Assembly (NCBI GenBank): GCA_036725605.1
Contig: DAIMDW010000033.1
Location: 1-53,234 of the forward strand
DNA from: CALBTQ01 sp036725605
GTDB lineage: Bacteria; Lernaellota; Lernaellaia; Lernaellales; Lernaellaceae
DNA: 53,234 nt
Reading direction: 5' to 3'
Part shown: positions 35,918-44,533 of the stretch, one piece after another
How positions within the stretch are numbered: the stretch's first letter is position 1
Layout: each line of letters begins with the position of its first letter
Notes under the pieces: generated by a model
What the model was told of the DNA's origin: nothing
Databases searched by the model: none
Seen by the model: only the letters and a program-made list of their open reading frames with translations
Translations under genes and position numbers: made by a program

Positions 35918-36099
35918 CGTATCCTCCCCAATACGAAAAGGTTCGCACGATTGTGAATTTTTCACCTGTTGTTGAATGCACCAATTGAATAACAATTACA
36001 CATCGGCGTCAAGCAGCGATCGATCCGGTCGAACCGGTCGATTTCCAATTGCAGGCGGAGGCAAAAAAGAATATATACGATAACAACCTAAGGATTTGC

Positions 36100-37506
36100 A
36101 TGGAAAACTATAAAAAACTACGTTGCCTTGTCGTATTCGTCGCGTTCCTGGTCAGCCTCGCGACCTCCGCGGCCGGGGCGCAGGACAACAGCACGCCCTG
36201 GATGACCTTCGCCGATTTCCGCGTCGATTATCTGCACCAGGTCATTCGCGGCGGCGACCTGGCCGATCAGGAAGATCACTCCTGGCGCCAAACCGTCTCC
36301 GTGTTTTCCCGCCAGGAAAACGAGCGCATGGATCTGTCCATGGCCCTTTACGGCACGGCCGACGCTCCGCTGACCATGCACGATTCCACCTCGCCTTTTT
36401 ACGACCTCAACGATTCGCCCGGCGTGCCGAACCTGAAAATCTTCCAGGGCTACGCCGAAATGGACGGTCTGTTCGGGCATAAAATCGTCGGTTTGCGCGT
36501 CGGCCGGCAGGCGTTCATTGCCGACGACATCATCATGTTCGACGGCGCGCGGCTGTTCGTCCACGATCCGCAAAAACAATGGATCAGCGCCGGCGCCTTC
36601 GCCGGCAACTACGTGTCCTTCTACGAACTGCACAACGTGACCGAAACGCCGTGGGGCGCCGACGTCGCGCTGCATCCGTTCCTGCCCGGCGCGGAAATTT
36701 ACGGCAACGTCAGTTCGCTGTTCAGCCGCCGCTGGAACGCCGGTTGGCGGCAGGATGCGGGCAAGTTCGTCTACCTCGAGGCCGAGTACGGGGCCGTCGC
36801 CGACTGGCCGCATCACGTGCGCGCGCAACTGAGCCTCTATCCGCCCTGGACCGACTTCGAACTGACCGGCGTCTATTACCGCGAAACCTTCGACCTGGAC
36901 AACGCGGAGAATCTCGCCGAGCAGCGTTACCAGTTCGATCTGCGCCGGCGGACGGTCGGCCAGCACAATTGGGATCTGGAAAACCTGCTGTTCGCGCCAA
37001 CCATGCCCTTCGAGGAATTCGAGGGACGCGCCGCGCTCAGCCTGTTCGGCCGCGTCGCCACCATCTCCGCGACGTACCTGCACCATCGCCTGATCGACGA
37101 TGCGCCCGAGGGCTGGCAGGCCGGCGACTACACCGAAGTCGGCGGCGGGCTGGATCTGGTCAATCCCTGGGTTAACGACCTGACCGCCAACGTGGCCTGG
37201 TCCGGCGCCTTCGAGGCGCGCGACGACGCCGACAACAACGTCGACACGCAAAGCGTTTCGGCCGCGGCGGCCAAGGGCTTTTTCGCGCACAAGCTGGTCG
37301 TGTCGGCCGGCGCGCTGTGGCGCACCTACACCTTCTTCGAGGAAACGCTGGCCGGTACGCACCTGCGCGCCGACCTCGAATACGCGCCGGTGAAACCCTT
37401 CCGGCTGGCGGCGGGATACAGCACCGACATCGACGATTACCTCGACGATCTCGTCGGCGCCGATCGCATCGACCAGACGCACCTGACGATGAGAATGGAT
37501 TTTTGA
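36100..37506 (+). CDS. outer-membrane beta-barrel protein
   Basis: A 468-residue protein. Signal peptide MENYKKLRCLVVFVAFLVSLATSAAGA, then many alternating-residue strands rich in Tyr, Trp and Phe (VRAQLSLYPPWTDFELTGVYYRE, LVVSAGALWRTYTFF, FRLAAGYSTDI), ending in a C-terminal Phe (LTMRMDF), the usual outer-membrane insertion signal. The length suits a barrel of about 18-22 strands. The start at 36100 has AAGGA upstream. Its stop overlaps the ATG of a seven-haem lipoprotein (TGATG), so the two are made together; this resembles porin-cytochrome electron conduits. No known porin family was recognised. Confidence 0.8.
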   Translation: MENYKKLRCLVVFVAFLVSLATSAAGAQDNSTPWMTFADFRVDYLHQVIRGGDLADQEDHSWRQTVSVFSRQENERMDLSMALYGTADAPLTMHDSTSPFYDLNDSPGVPNLKIFQGYAEMDGLFGHKIVGLRVGRQAFIADDIIMFDGARLFVHDPQKQWISAGAFAGNYVSFYELHNVTETPWGADVALHPFLPGAEIYGNVSSLFSRRWNAGWRQDAGKFVYLEAEYGAVADWPHHVRAQLSLYPPWTDFELTGVYYRETFDLDNAENLAEQRYQFDLRRRTVGQHNWDLENLLFAPTMPFEEFEGRAALSLFGRVATISATYLHHRLIDDAPEGWQAGDYTEVGGGLDLVNPWVNDLTANVAWSGAFEARDDADNNVDTQSVSAAAAKGFFAHKLVVSAGALWRTYTFFEETLAGTHLRADLEYAPVKPFRLAAGYSTDIDDYLDDLVGADRIDQTHLTMRMDF

Positions 37507-38072
37507 TGAAACCAACCAGCACGACAAAGAAAAGAATCGGCGCGGGCTCGGCGCGGATCGTCGCGTTGCTGCTGGCGCTGCTGTTCGTCGGCTGCGCGAG
37601 CCAGGCGGCGCATTCGCTGGGCTTGTTCATTCACAGCGATACCGGCACCGGCGGCGACTGCACGCAATGCCACGACGACCTGGTCAAATCCAAACGCCCC
37701 GCGGGCCACAACGCCCGCTTCCTGGCGCAGCACAAACGCTACGCCTACGATCCGACCTGCGCTTACTGCCACGGACCGGATCAATGCACCACCTGCCATC
37801 GCACGCGCAAACCGGCCTCGCACAACGCCGGCTGGAAAACCCACTTCCACGGCAAGCAGGCCGCGCGCGACAAACGCGCCTGCGTCACCTGCCACGATCC
37901 GGCTTACTGCCAGCGCTGTCACGCGGCCCGGCCGCTCAGCCACGGCGACGGCTTCATCAACACCCACGGCGGCGAAGGCCGACGCAATCCGCGCCGCTGC
38001 CTGACCTGTCATGACCCGGTGCGTGACGGCTGCCTCAACTGTCACGATCCGAACGTGTTTCGCTACCAATGA
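37506..38072 (+). CDS. heptahaem c-type cytochrome lipoprotein
   Basis: A 188-residue protein. Lipobox LLFVGC (Cys about 28), then seven CxxCH haem-attachment motifs: CTQCH, CAYCH, CTTCH, CVTCH, CQRCH, CLTCH and CLNCH. Extra His residues (HNARFLAQHKRY, HNAGWKTHFHGK, HGDGFINTHGG) can serve as distal ligands. This is a low-potential electron-transfer protein anchored to a membrane in the envelope. Translation is coupled to the preceding outer-membrane barrel. The next genes on the same strand encode a periplasmic [FeFe]-hydrogenase, so it may take electrons from H2. No cytochrome c maturation genes are in the window. Confidence 0.9.
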   Translation: MKPTSTTKKRIGAGSARIVALLLALLFVGCASQAAHSLGLFIHSDTGTGGDCTQCHDDLVKSKRPAGHNARFLAQHKRYAYDPTCAYCHGPDQCTTCHRTRKPASHNAGWKTHFHGKQAARDKRACVTCHDPAYCQRCHAARPLSHGDGFINTHGGEGRRNPRRCLTCHDPVRDGCLNCHDPNVFRYQ

Positions 38073-38315
38073 TTAATTCCGGTTCGGCGTGATGAAAAAC
38101 AGCCGTTTTAATTCAAAGCCGGCTCAGGCAATCCACACGGCCGCCTCGGCGGCGAACCGGCGATAACAACGAGCGTAAATTCGCCCGATCGGCTCCCAGC
38201 GCTCGATTTTTCCCATAAAAAATTTCCTATACGGCCATTGAAGTTACCTCTCGAATCGGCCCTGTGAATCATCACCTGTTCCAAAATATTTCTCCTGTTG
38301 CAAAAACCTTGCTTT

Positions 38316-38333
38316 TATGCTTCATTAAGCATA
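38316..38333. promoter_or_regulatory. inverted repeat TATGCTT-N4-AAGCATA
   Basis: Perfect 7-bp arms with a 4-base centre in an AT-rich stretch about 135 bases before the hydrogenase ATG. The size suits a dimeric transcription factor; I cannot name one. Confidence 0.4.
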
Positions 38334-38411
38334 TAGTTAATTAAGTCGCCGATATCACACTATAAAAAATACTTAACCAATTCAGGCGGCGGTTATCTTT
38401 GATTATCTTAA

Positions 38412-38429
38412 TGAATGGGCATTCATTCA
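38412..38429. promoter_or_regulatory. operator TGAATGNNCATTCATTCA upstream of the periplasmic hydrogenase
   Basis: TGAATGGGCATTCATTCA matches the site before receiver-hydCBA (20996-21013) at 16 of 18 positions, differing only at the two central bases. It lies 40 bases before the ATG. Shared control of both hydrogenases by one regulator is the simple reading. Confidence 0.65.
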
Positions 38430-38468
38430 TTTTGATGCGATACGATCTACCGAATGAAGGAGGTTTGC

Positions 38469-39728
38469 ATGCGTGAAATAGAACAGGTTTGGACGCTAAG
38501 CAATGCGCCCGAACCGGCCGACGCCGCCCGCACGTATTTTGTGCAAGTCGACCAGAGCAAATGTGAAAGCTGTGGCGAATGCGAGAATTGGTGCGGCACC
38601 GGCGCAATTCAACCGGCCGACGGCAAAAACGGTCCGCGCACCGTCGTCGACCCGGCCGCCTGCCTCAACTGCGGCCAGTGCCTGTACCACTGCCCCTTCG
38701 GCGCAATCTACGAAGGCGTCTCGTTCGTGGACCAGATTGAAGCGGCCTTGGCCGATCCCGATACGGTCGTCGTGGCCATGCCCGCGCCCGCGATTCGCTA
38801 CGGTCTGGGCGAGCCCTTCGGCATGGAACCGGGCTCCTACGTGGGCGGCAAGATGTTCGCGGCCCTGCGCAAGCTCGGCTTCGACTACGTGTGGGACAAC
38901 GAAATGACCGCCGACGTGACCATCCTCGAAGAGGGCACCGAGCTGGTCAAGCGCATCAAAAAGGAAGTCGACAAACCGCTGCCGCAGTTCACTTCGTGCT
39001 GCCCGGCGTGGATCAAGTTCGTCGAAACCTTCTACCCCGACCTGCGCGACAACCTCTCGACCTGCAAGTCGCCGATCGGCATGCTCGGCCCGTTGGCCAA
39101 AACCTACGGCGCGGAAAAAACGCACGTCGAACCCGCGAAGGTCTACGCCGTCTCGATCATGCCCTGCGTCGCGAAAAAATTCGAAGGCCTGCGCCCCGAA
39201 TTGTCCGACAGCGGCTTCCGCGACATCGACGCCACGATCACCACGCGCGATCTGGCCTACATGATCAAAAAGGCCGGCATCGATTTCAAAAGCCTGCCCG
39301 ACGAAAAAGCCGATCCGATCCTGGGCGACTCCACCGGCGCGGCGACGATCTTCTGCGCCACCGGCGGCGTGATGGAAGCGGCCCTGCGCTTCGCCTACGA
39401 AGTCGTCTCGGGCAAAACGTTGAAAGACGTCAACCTGACGGCCGTGCGCGGCGAGAAAAGCCTCCGCACCGCCGACGTGCCCATCCCGGGCGGCCCGACG
39501 GTCAAAGTCGCCATCGTTTACGGCATGGACCAGGCGAAGATCATCTGCGACGAAGTGCGCGCGGGCAAATCGCCCTACCACTTCATCGAAGTGATGAACT
39601 GCCCCAGCGGCTGCGTCAACGGCGGCGGCCAGCCGATTCCGCCGGGAACGCGCATGGCCGACAAATCCCCGTTGGAAAAACTGCGCTTCGCCCTGCGGCG
39701 CGCCTTCAACAGCCGCGCGACGGTGTAA
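38469..39728 (+). CDS. hydA: periplasmic [FeFe]-hydrogenase large subunit
   Basis: A 419-residue protein with two N-terminal [4Fe-4S] clusters (CESCGECENWCGTGAI, CLNCGQCLYHCPFGAI) and a full H domain: TSCCPAW (L1, proton-relay Cys178 present), MPCVAKKFE (L2) and VMNCPSGCVNGGGQ (L3). Size and domain order match the Desulfovibrio HydA large subunit. It has no signal of its own and would be carried out with the Tat-signal small subunit encoded 11 bases downstream. AAGGAGG lies just before the ATG at 38469. Its H-cluster must come from the HydEFG encoded at 10-15 kb. Probably an H2-uptake enzyme, by analogy. Confidence 0.94.
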   Translation: MREIEQVWTLSNAPEPADAARTYFVQVDQSKCESCGECENWCGTGAIQPADGKNGPRTVVDPAACLNCGQCLYHCPFGAIYEGVSFVDQIEAALADPDTVVVAMPAPAIRYGLGEPFGMEPGSYVGGKMFAALRKLGFDYVWDNEMTADVTILEEGTELVKRIKKEVDKPLPQFTSCCPAWIKFVETFYPDLRDNLSTCKSPIGMLGPLAKTYGAEKTHVEPAKVYAVSIMPCVAKKFEGLRPELSDSGFRDIDATITTRDLAYMIKKAGIDFKSLPDEKADPILGDSTGAATIFCATGGVMEAALRFAYEVVSGKTLKDVNLTAVRGEKSLRTADVPIPGGPTVKVAIVYGMDQAKIICDEVRAGKSPYHFIEVMNCPSGCVNGGGQPIPPGTRMADKSPLEKLRFALRRAFNSRATV

Positions 39729-39739
39729 AGGAGAAAACC

Positions 39740-40066
39740 ATGAGCATCACTCGTTTGACCCGTCGTCAGTTCCTCAAAGCCGCCGGCGCGACCTCCGCGT
39801 TTGCCGCCACCGGTTTGAGTTTCGCGCGCACGGCCTATGCCGCCGCGGCCGATTACCTGCAGAAACGCCTCGCGGCCATCTACAAACAGGATGCCGCCAT
39901 GCCGCTACGCAAATCGCAGGACAATCCCGTGGTCAAAGCGCTGTACAAAGATTACCTCGAGCACCCGAACTCGCACTTCGCGCACCACTTGCTGCACACG
40001 CATTATGAAGATCGTTCCGCCAGCGTGAAGAAGCTCAAGGCCAAAGGCATCAAGCTCAAGGTCTGA
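39740..40066 (+). CDS. hydB: periplasmic [FeFe]-hydrogenase small subunit with Tat signal
   Basis: A 108-residue protein. The twin-arginine signal TRRQFLKAAGATSAFAATGLSFA is followed by a short mature part, LRKSQDNPVVKALYKDYLEHPNSHFAHHLLHTHY. The mature part is homologous to the fused C-terminal tail of the cytoplasmic HydA in this window (KSHENPAIVDIYEKFL...KLLHTGY). This is the Desulfovibrio-type small subunit (often also named hydB; unrelated to the NuoF-like HydB). It wraps the large subunit and carries it through the Tat pathway. GGAG precedes the ATG, and a terminator follows. Confidence 0.93.
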   Translation: MSITRLTRRQFLKAAGATSAFAATGLSFARTAYAAAADYLQKRLAAIYKQDAAMPLRKSQDNPVVKALYKDYLEHPNSHFAHHLLHTHYEDRSASVKKLKAKGIKLKV

Positions 40067-40091
40067 TCGCGAACGCAATCGTTGAATGAAA

Positions 40092-40126
40092 CGGGGGTCG
40101 GGCTTGCCGCGGCCCCTTTTTCTTTT
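40092..40126 (+). terminator. intrinsic terminator after periplasmic hydrogenase genes
   Basis: GGGGTCG pairs with CGGCCCC (one G-U pair) and five T, C, four T follow. The last bases overlap the stop of the convergent antiporter gene. Confidence 0.75.
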
Positions 40127-41792
40127 AATCCTCCGCCGGCAAATCGCAGCGCGCGCCGTCGGCGTCGACCGCCGCCATCTCCCACGCCCTGGCGGCCAGC
40201 CGCCGCCCGACCTCGGACTCCTCGTCGACCAAGGCGAACGCGCCGGCGTCCTTGAGATCGTCCATCGACCGGTTGTAGCGCGCCCGCACCACCAGCTTGG
40301 CCCGCGGCGCCAGCAACCGAATACGCTCCATGATGCGCCGCACCGTGCGCGGGTCGGGCAAGGTGATCAACACCACCTGCGCCTGGGGCACGCCGGCGTG
40401 CTCGAGCACCTCCACCCGCGTCGCGTCGCCCGGCTGCACCGTCAAACCCTGATCGCGCGCCTCGGCGACCAACTGCGGATTCATCTCGATGATCGTCGGA
40501 CAGATTCCCTTTTCGACGTACGCCTGCGCCGCCCAGTAACCGGCCGGACCGAAACCGACGATCACCACCGGCGAAACCGCTCCCGCCTCCGCGATCGCCG
40601 AGGCCGCCACCTTTTCCTCGCCTTTGAGCCAGCGGCGGATGATGGCGTCGGCCAGCGGCACGGCGTAGGTCACCAGCAGCGGCGAAACGAACAACGACAG
40701 GACCGTCACCGAAGAAACCAGCGACAACGTATCGTGGTCGATCAGCCCGTCGCGCGCGGCGATCATCGCCAGCACAAAGGAAAACTCGCCGATCTGCGCC
40801 AGGGCGAAACCGGTGGCCAACGCATGCCGGCGCGTCTGCCGCAGCAAACGGACCACCAAATAAACGACCGCCGCTTTGCCGACGAAAACGACGATCAGTC
40901 CGACCAGCAGCAACGGCAGCTTGAACAGCATCCAGCGCGGATCGGCCATCATGCCGATCGACACGAAAAACAGCGTGACGAACAACGTGCGCACCGGGCC
41001 GATGTCCGCGCGGATCTGCACGCCGTACCCCGACTCGGCCAGCATCACGCCCGCCAGAAACGCACCCAGCGCCGGCGAAACGCCCAGCAGATGCGCCAGC
41101 CAACTCGCACCGGTCGCCGCGACGATCGTCAGCAGGTGAAACAGTTCGCGGTTGCGGCGGAAACTTTCACGCGCCACCAACCGCGGCACGACAATGTTGA
41201 ACAGCCCGTAAAATAGCAGCGCCAACGCGGCCATCGCCGCCGCCTTTTTCGCAATCGCCAGCAGCGACTCGCCGACACCGCCGCCGCTGGCCAGCAGCGT
41301 GATCAGCAGCACCAGCGGCACCACGCTGATGTCCTGCAGCAGCAAAATGCCCAGCGCGTTGCGCCCGTGCACCGCGTCGATCTCCGCACGGTCGTTGAGC
41401 ACGCGCAGCACCACCGCCGTCGAACTCAGCGCGACGATCGCGCCCAGGGCGATGCCGCGCGGCCACGGCCAGACCAGCGCCAGACCGGCCGCAAACACCA
41501 GCATGGTCAGCACGATCTGCAAACTGCCGCCGACCAGCGCCACGCGGCCCAAACTGCGCAAGCGGCGGAAGGAAAATTCCAGCCCGATGGAAAACAGCAG
41601 CAACGCCACGCCCAGATCGGCAAAGCCCATGATCACTTGCTTCTGAAACAACAGCGGCCCCAGCAGCACGCCCGCCGCCAGATAGCCGATCACCGCGCTT
41701 TGCTTCAATCGCTCGGCCAGCGCGCCCAACACCAGCGCCGCGCCCAGCACGCCGATAAACTCGACCAGCACCAGCCAGATGTCGAAGGTCAT
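40125..41792 (-). CDS. CPA2-family Kef-type cation/proton antiporter with TrkA-N domain
   Basis: A 555-residue protein with 12-13 membrane helices in its first 380 residues. Typical CPA2 motifs are GYLAAGVLLGP, LLLFSIGLEFS, LSSTAVVLRVL, GILLLQDISVVPL, and GFALAQIGEFSFVLAMI. A cytosolic nucleotide-binding RCK/TrkA-N domain follows (VVIVGFGPAGYWAAQAYVEKG, about 410), with QPGDATRVEVLEHAGV. It exchanges K+ or Na+ for protons across the inner membrane, gated by nucleotide or thiol ligands in relatives. It ends convergent with the hydrogenase genes and stands alone. Confidence 0.9.
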   Translation of the reverse strand: MTFDIWLVLVEFIGVLGAALVLGALAERLKQSAVIGYLAAGVLLGPLLFQKQVIMGFADLGVALLLFSIGLEFSFRRLRSLGRVALVGGSLQIVLTMLVFAAGLALVWPWPRGIALGAIVALSSTAVVLRVLNDRAEIDAVHGRNALGILLLQDISVVPLVLLITLLASGGGVGESLLAIAKKAAAMAALALLFYGLFNIVVPRLVARESFRRNRELFHLLTIVAATGASWLAHLLGVSPALGAFLAGVMLAESGYGVQIRADIGPVRTLFVTLFFVSIGMMADPRWMLFKLPLLLVGLIVVFVGKAAVVYLVVRLLRQTRRHALATGFALAQIGEFSFVLAMIAARDGLIDHDTLSLVSSVTVLSLFVSPLLVTYAVPLADAIIRRWLKGEEKVAASAIAEAGAVSPVVIVGFGPAGYWAAQAYVEKGICPTIIEMNPQLVAEARDQGLTVQPGDATRVEVLEHAGVPQAQVVLITLPDPRTVRRIMERIRLLAPRAKLVVRARYNRSMDDLKDAGAFALVDEESEVGRRLAARAWEMAAVDADGARCDLPAED

Positions 41793-41870
41793 GGTTCCGT
41801 CCTTGCTTTTTTTACAAGCATAACCATTTTCCGATCGTTGGAAAACAAAGCACGACGAAGTTCCATCAAT

Positions 41871-41896
41871 AAAAAAGGCCGCCCGAGGGGGCGGCC
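41871..41896 (-). terminator. intrinsic terminator after DUF1566 lipoprotein
   Basis: On the minus strand GGCCGCC pairs with GGCGGCC around a six-base loop, followed by six T. Confidence 0.85.
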
Positions 41897-41919
41897 CTGA
41901 TCGGCAAACGATCGAACGA

Positions 41920-42555
41920 TCAACGAACGCAGCGCACGGCGTAAATGCCGCTGGGAACGTCCAAAAAGATCGACCCGTTATAGAAATAGATCGTCCATGT
42001 GTAGGCGGTGCCGGGAACGGTCGTACTGCTCCAGTACCAGTAGCCGTTTCTCACCAACCCTTTAACCAAGTACGCTCCGTCGTCCCCGGGGCCCTGGGCA
42101 TCCTGACATCCCATACACGCTTCGTTTTCGCAATCATAATCGTTGCAATCGTCCGACGCCGGGCACTCGCCTCCGGTGACCGTGGCGTCGCAACCGCGAA
42201 TCAGGCTGCGCAGTTCGGAAATCGTCGGCAACCGCCAATCGCTGTACCCGCCCCAGGTCAGTTCCAGGCAATAATTCTCCGCGAAATACCAGGTGTTGCA
42301 GCAATTGTCGCCGTTTTGCCATTCCAGGCCGGTGGTCGGATCGATCCAGGTGTCGCCGGCGCCGGTGGCGTCGTCGGGATCGGCCGTATCGTCGTCATCG
42401 TCGTCATCGTCGTCCGCATCGTTATCGTCATCGTCGTCGTCCGCATCGTTATCGTCGTTATCGTCATTATCGTCGTCATCGTCTCCGCAGGAAAGCGACA
42501 GGCACAGACCGACCATCAGCATCGTCAACAACATCAGCAAGTGTAATTTGTTCAT
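41920..42555 (-). CDS. poly-Asp lipoprotein with DUF1566 domain
   Basis: A 211-residue protein. Lipobox SLSC (Cys about 23), then about 38 residues of Asp with Asn and Ala. The C-terminal domain from about 70 is DUF1566-like (C-type-lectin-like fold seen in Fibrobacter and deltaproteobacterial surface proteins): WIDPTTGLEWQN, YSDWRLPTISELRSLI, YWSSTTVPGTAYTWTIYFYNG and the terminal YAVRCVR. Multiple Cys residues suggest disulphides. A surface-exposed binding role is likely, but no ligand is known. The start at 42555 has AAGAGGACGCA upstream. A terminator follows directly. Confidence 0.83.
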   Translation of the reverse strand: MNKLHLLMLLTMLMVGLCLSLSCGDDDDDNDDNDDNDADDDDDDNDADDDDDDDDDTADPDDATGAGDTWIDPTTGLEWQNGDNCCNTWYFAENYCLELTWGGYSDWRLPTISELRSLIRGCDATVTGGECPASDDCNDYDCENEACMGCQDAQGPGDDGAYLVKGLVRNGYWYWSSTTVPGTAYTWTIYFYNGSIFLDVPSGIYAVRCVR

Positions 42556-42650
42556 TGCGTCCTCTTTCTGCTTGTTCGACCAACTAACCCAACGTTTGTT
42601 AACCTCTATTTTTCGTCGGGTCAATCGTGATGAATCGCCGTTCTTCCCGC

Positions 42651-44387
42651 TCAGGCCGTCGCGACTTTACGACTGCGAATGAACTTCACCGCCAGCCCCA
42701 GCACGCTCAGCGCCATGAGCAGCAACACCAGGTCGGCCGCGGCCAGCACCCAGTTGCCTTTGGGCAGATAATCGGTGAACAGCACATAGGCCAACGCGCT
42801 GAGCGTCACCGCCATCATGAACACCGCCGGGATGGTCGCGAACAGCGAATTGCGTTTGCGTAGCGCCAGCCACGCGGCCACGGCGGTCAACGTGAGCGCG
42901 GCCAGCAGTTGGTTGGCCGAACCGAAGATCTTCCACAGGTCCATGATCGTGTTCGTGTGCGCCAGGGCGAACATCAGCACCACACACAGCACCGCGTTGA
43001 ACAGGTAGCTCTTCATCACCCGCGGCGCCTTCTTGAAGATCAGCGACCACAGCTCTTCGAGCAGATAACGGTTGAGGCGCACCGCCGTATCCAGCGTGGT
43101 CACCACGAAGCCCTCGACCATCAGGATGCCGAAGACCGCGCCCACCACGTGGTTGATGCCCAGGCCGCGGTTGAGCAGTCCGCCCATGCCCAGCGCGAAA
43201 GCCAGGATCGGGTTGCTGCCCTTGCCCGCGGCGGGAAACACCACGTCGACGTAATGCTGGAAGTTGATGCCCGCGCCGATGGCGATCGCCACCAGCAGCG
43301 CCAACAGACCTTCGAGCAACATGCCGCCGTAGGCGATGCGGCGCACGTCCGATTCACGCGAGACCTGCTTGCAGCTCGTGCCGCCCGCGACCAGCGAGTG
43401 GAAACCGCTGATCGCGCCGCAGGCCACGGTGATGAACAGCAGCGGGAAGATCGGCCCGATCTTCGCCGAGCCCTGCGCGACGTTCAGCGCCGGCGCGCCG
43501 ATCGTCACGCCCTTCAGGCCCGCGGCGATCGATCCCAGCACCAGCAACAAAATGCCGATGTACAACAAAAACGAGTTGGTGAAATCGCGCGGCTGCAACA
43601 CCAGCCAGACCGGAATGCCCGCGGCGAACACCGTGTAAATCGACAACAGGATCATCCAGGTGCTCGTGCCCATACGCACCGGGTAGTGCATGCCGATCAT
43701 CAACGAAATCGCGGCCACGGTGAGGCTCAGCGCGGCCATGACGTACGCGTTCGCCTTGCGCTTGTACAGCAAATAGCCCAGCAGCGGCGAGAACAGCGTG
43801 ATGATGATCACCGAGGTCGAGGCGATGCCGCCGATGACGTATTTTTGCACACCGCCGTCCTCGACCATCCGGATCGGCAGCGTCGAGCCGCTCAGGTCCA
43901 GCGCGTCGACCGGCACCAGACTGGTCAGGCTGGCCGCCGACAGCTTGAGGAATACCGCCGTGAGCATCAGCAGCATCATGATCGTGAAGCCCAGGAAAAT
44001 CAGCGAGCCGGTGCGGCCCAGCGTCGTCCCGGCCACTTCGGCCATGCTGCGGCCCTTCTCACGCACGGCCGTGAACAGCGCGGTCATGTCGTGCACCGCG
44101 CCCAAAAAGACCGCGCCCAGCAGGATCCACAACCACACCGGCAGATAGCCGTACAACAACGCCAGCGTCGGACCGATGATCGGACCGCCGCCCGCGATCG
44201 AGGCGAAGTGGTGGCCGAACAGCACGAACGAGCGCGTCGGCACGAAATCGCGATCGTCGCAGCAGGTCACCGCCGGCGTGGCGTTCGCGTCGTCGACGCC
44301 AAACAGCCGATCGATGCGCCGGGCGTAAATTAGATAACCAAGTACGAAAACCGGAATGGTAATCAGCAACGGAACGGCGACATTCAT
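42651..44387 (-). CDS. cstA: CstA-family pyruvate/peptide transporter
   Basis: A 578-residue membrane protein with about 15-16 helices. The N-terminal CstA signature is present: FVLFGHHFASIAGGGPIIGP, with LLYGYLPVWLWILLGAVFLGAVHDM, then GFHSLVAGGTSCKQV and GSANQLLAALTLTAVAAWL. CstA family members import pyruvate and have been linked to peptide uptake under carbon starvation; this is the shorter type. GGAGGCGGTCC lies before the ATG. It is on the same strand as hcp, which lies upstream and ends in its own terminator, so it is probably transcribed separately. Confidence 0.93.
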   Translation of the reverse strand: MNVAVPLLITIPVFVLGYLIYARRIDRLFGVDDANATPAVTCCDDRDFVPTRSFVLFGHHFASIAGGGPIIGPTLALLYGYLPVWLWILLGAVFLGAVHDMTALFTAVREKGRSMAEVAGTTLGRTGSLIFLGFTIMMLLMLTAVFLKLSAASLTSLVPVDALDLSGSTLPIRMVEDGGVQKYVIGGIASTSVIIITLFSPLLGYLLYKRKANAYVMAALSLTVAAISLMIGMHYPVRMGTSTWMILLSIYTVFAAGIPVWLVLQPRDFTNSFLLYIGILLLVLGSIAAGLKGVTIGAPALNVAQGSAKIGPIFPLLFITVACGAISGFHSLVAGGTSCKQVSRESDVRRIAYGGMLLEGLLALLVAIAIGAGINFQHYVDVVFPAAGKGSNPILAFALGMGGLLNRGLGINHVVGAVFGILMVEGFVVTTLDTAVRLNRYLLEELWSLIFKKAPRVMKSYLFNAVLCVVLMFALAHTNTIMDLWKIFGSANQLLAALTLTAVAAWLALRKRNSLFATIPAVFMMAVTLSALAYVLFTDYLPKGNWVLAAADLVLLLMALSVLGLAVKFIRSRKVATA

Positions 44388-44485
44388 GGACCGCCTCCCT
44401 GAATAAGTGTTGGGAATATCTCAATCCGCGTATTGTAGGCCTTTCCGGCGCAAATGACAATTTTCATCCTGCCGAATCAAATAAC

Positions 44486-44516
44486 AAAAGGCCGCCCCCG
44501 GCGGGACGGCCCTTTT
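44486..44516 (-). terminator. intrinsic terminator after hcp
   Basis: On the minus strand GGGCCGTCCC pairs with GGGGCGGCC (small imperfection), followed by four T. Confidence 0.75.
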
Positions 44517-44533
44517 TCAGGAATTGCTTTTCG

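Larger units (their letters stand above)
38073..38468. other. regulatory region upstream of the periplasmic hydrogenase
   Basis: No gene is visible. The left half has no clear terminator for the cytochrome gene. The right half is AT-rich with an inverted repeat TATGCTT-CATT-AAGCATA (38316-38333) and the hydrogenase operator at 38412-38429. Confidence 0.55.

Noticed and set aside
35953..35965. GTGAATTTTTCAC upstream of the poly-Asp lipoprotein as a third Rex-like site
   Set aside because: The centre has three bases instead of four, so the half-sites are out of register with Rex.
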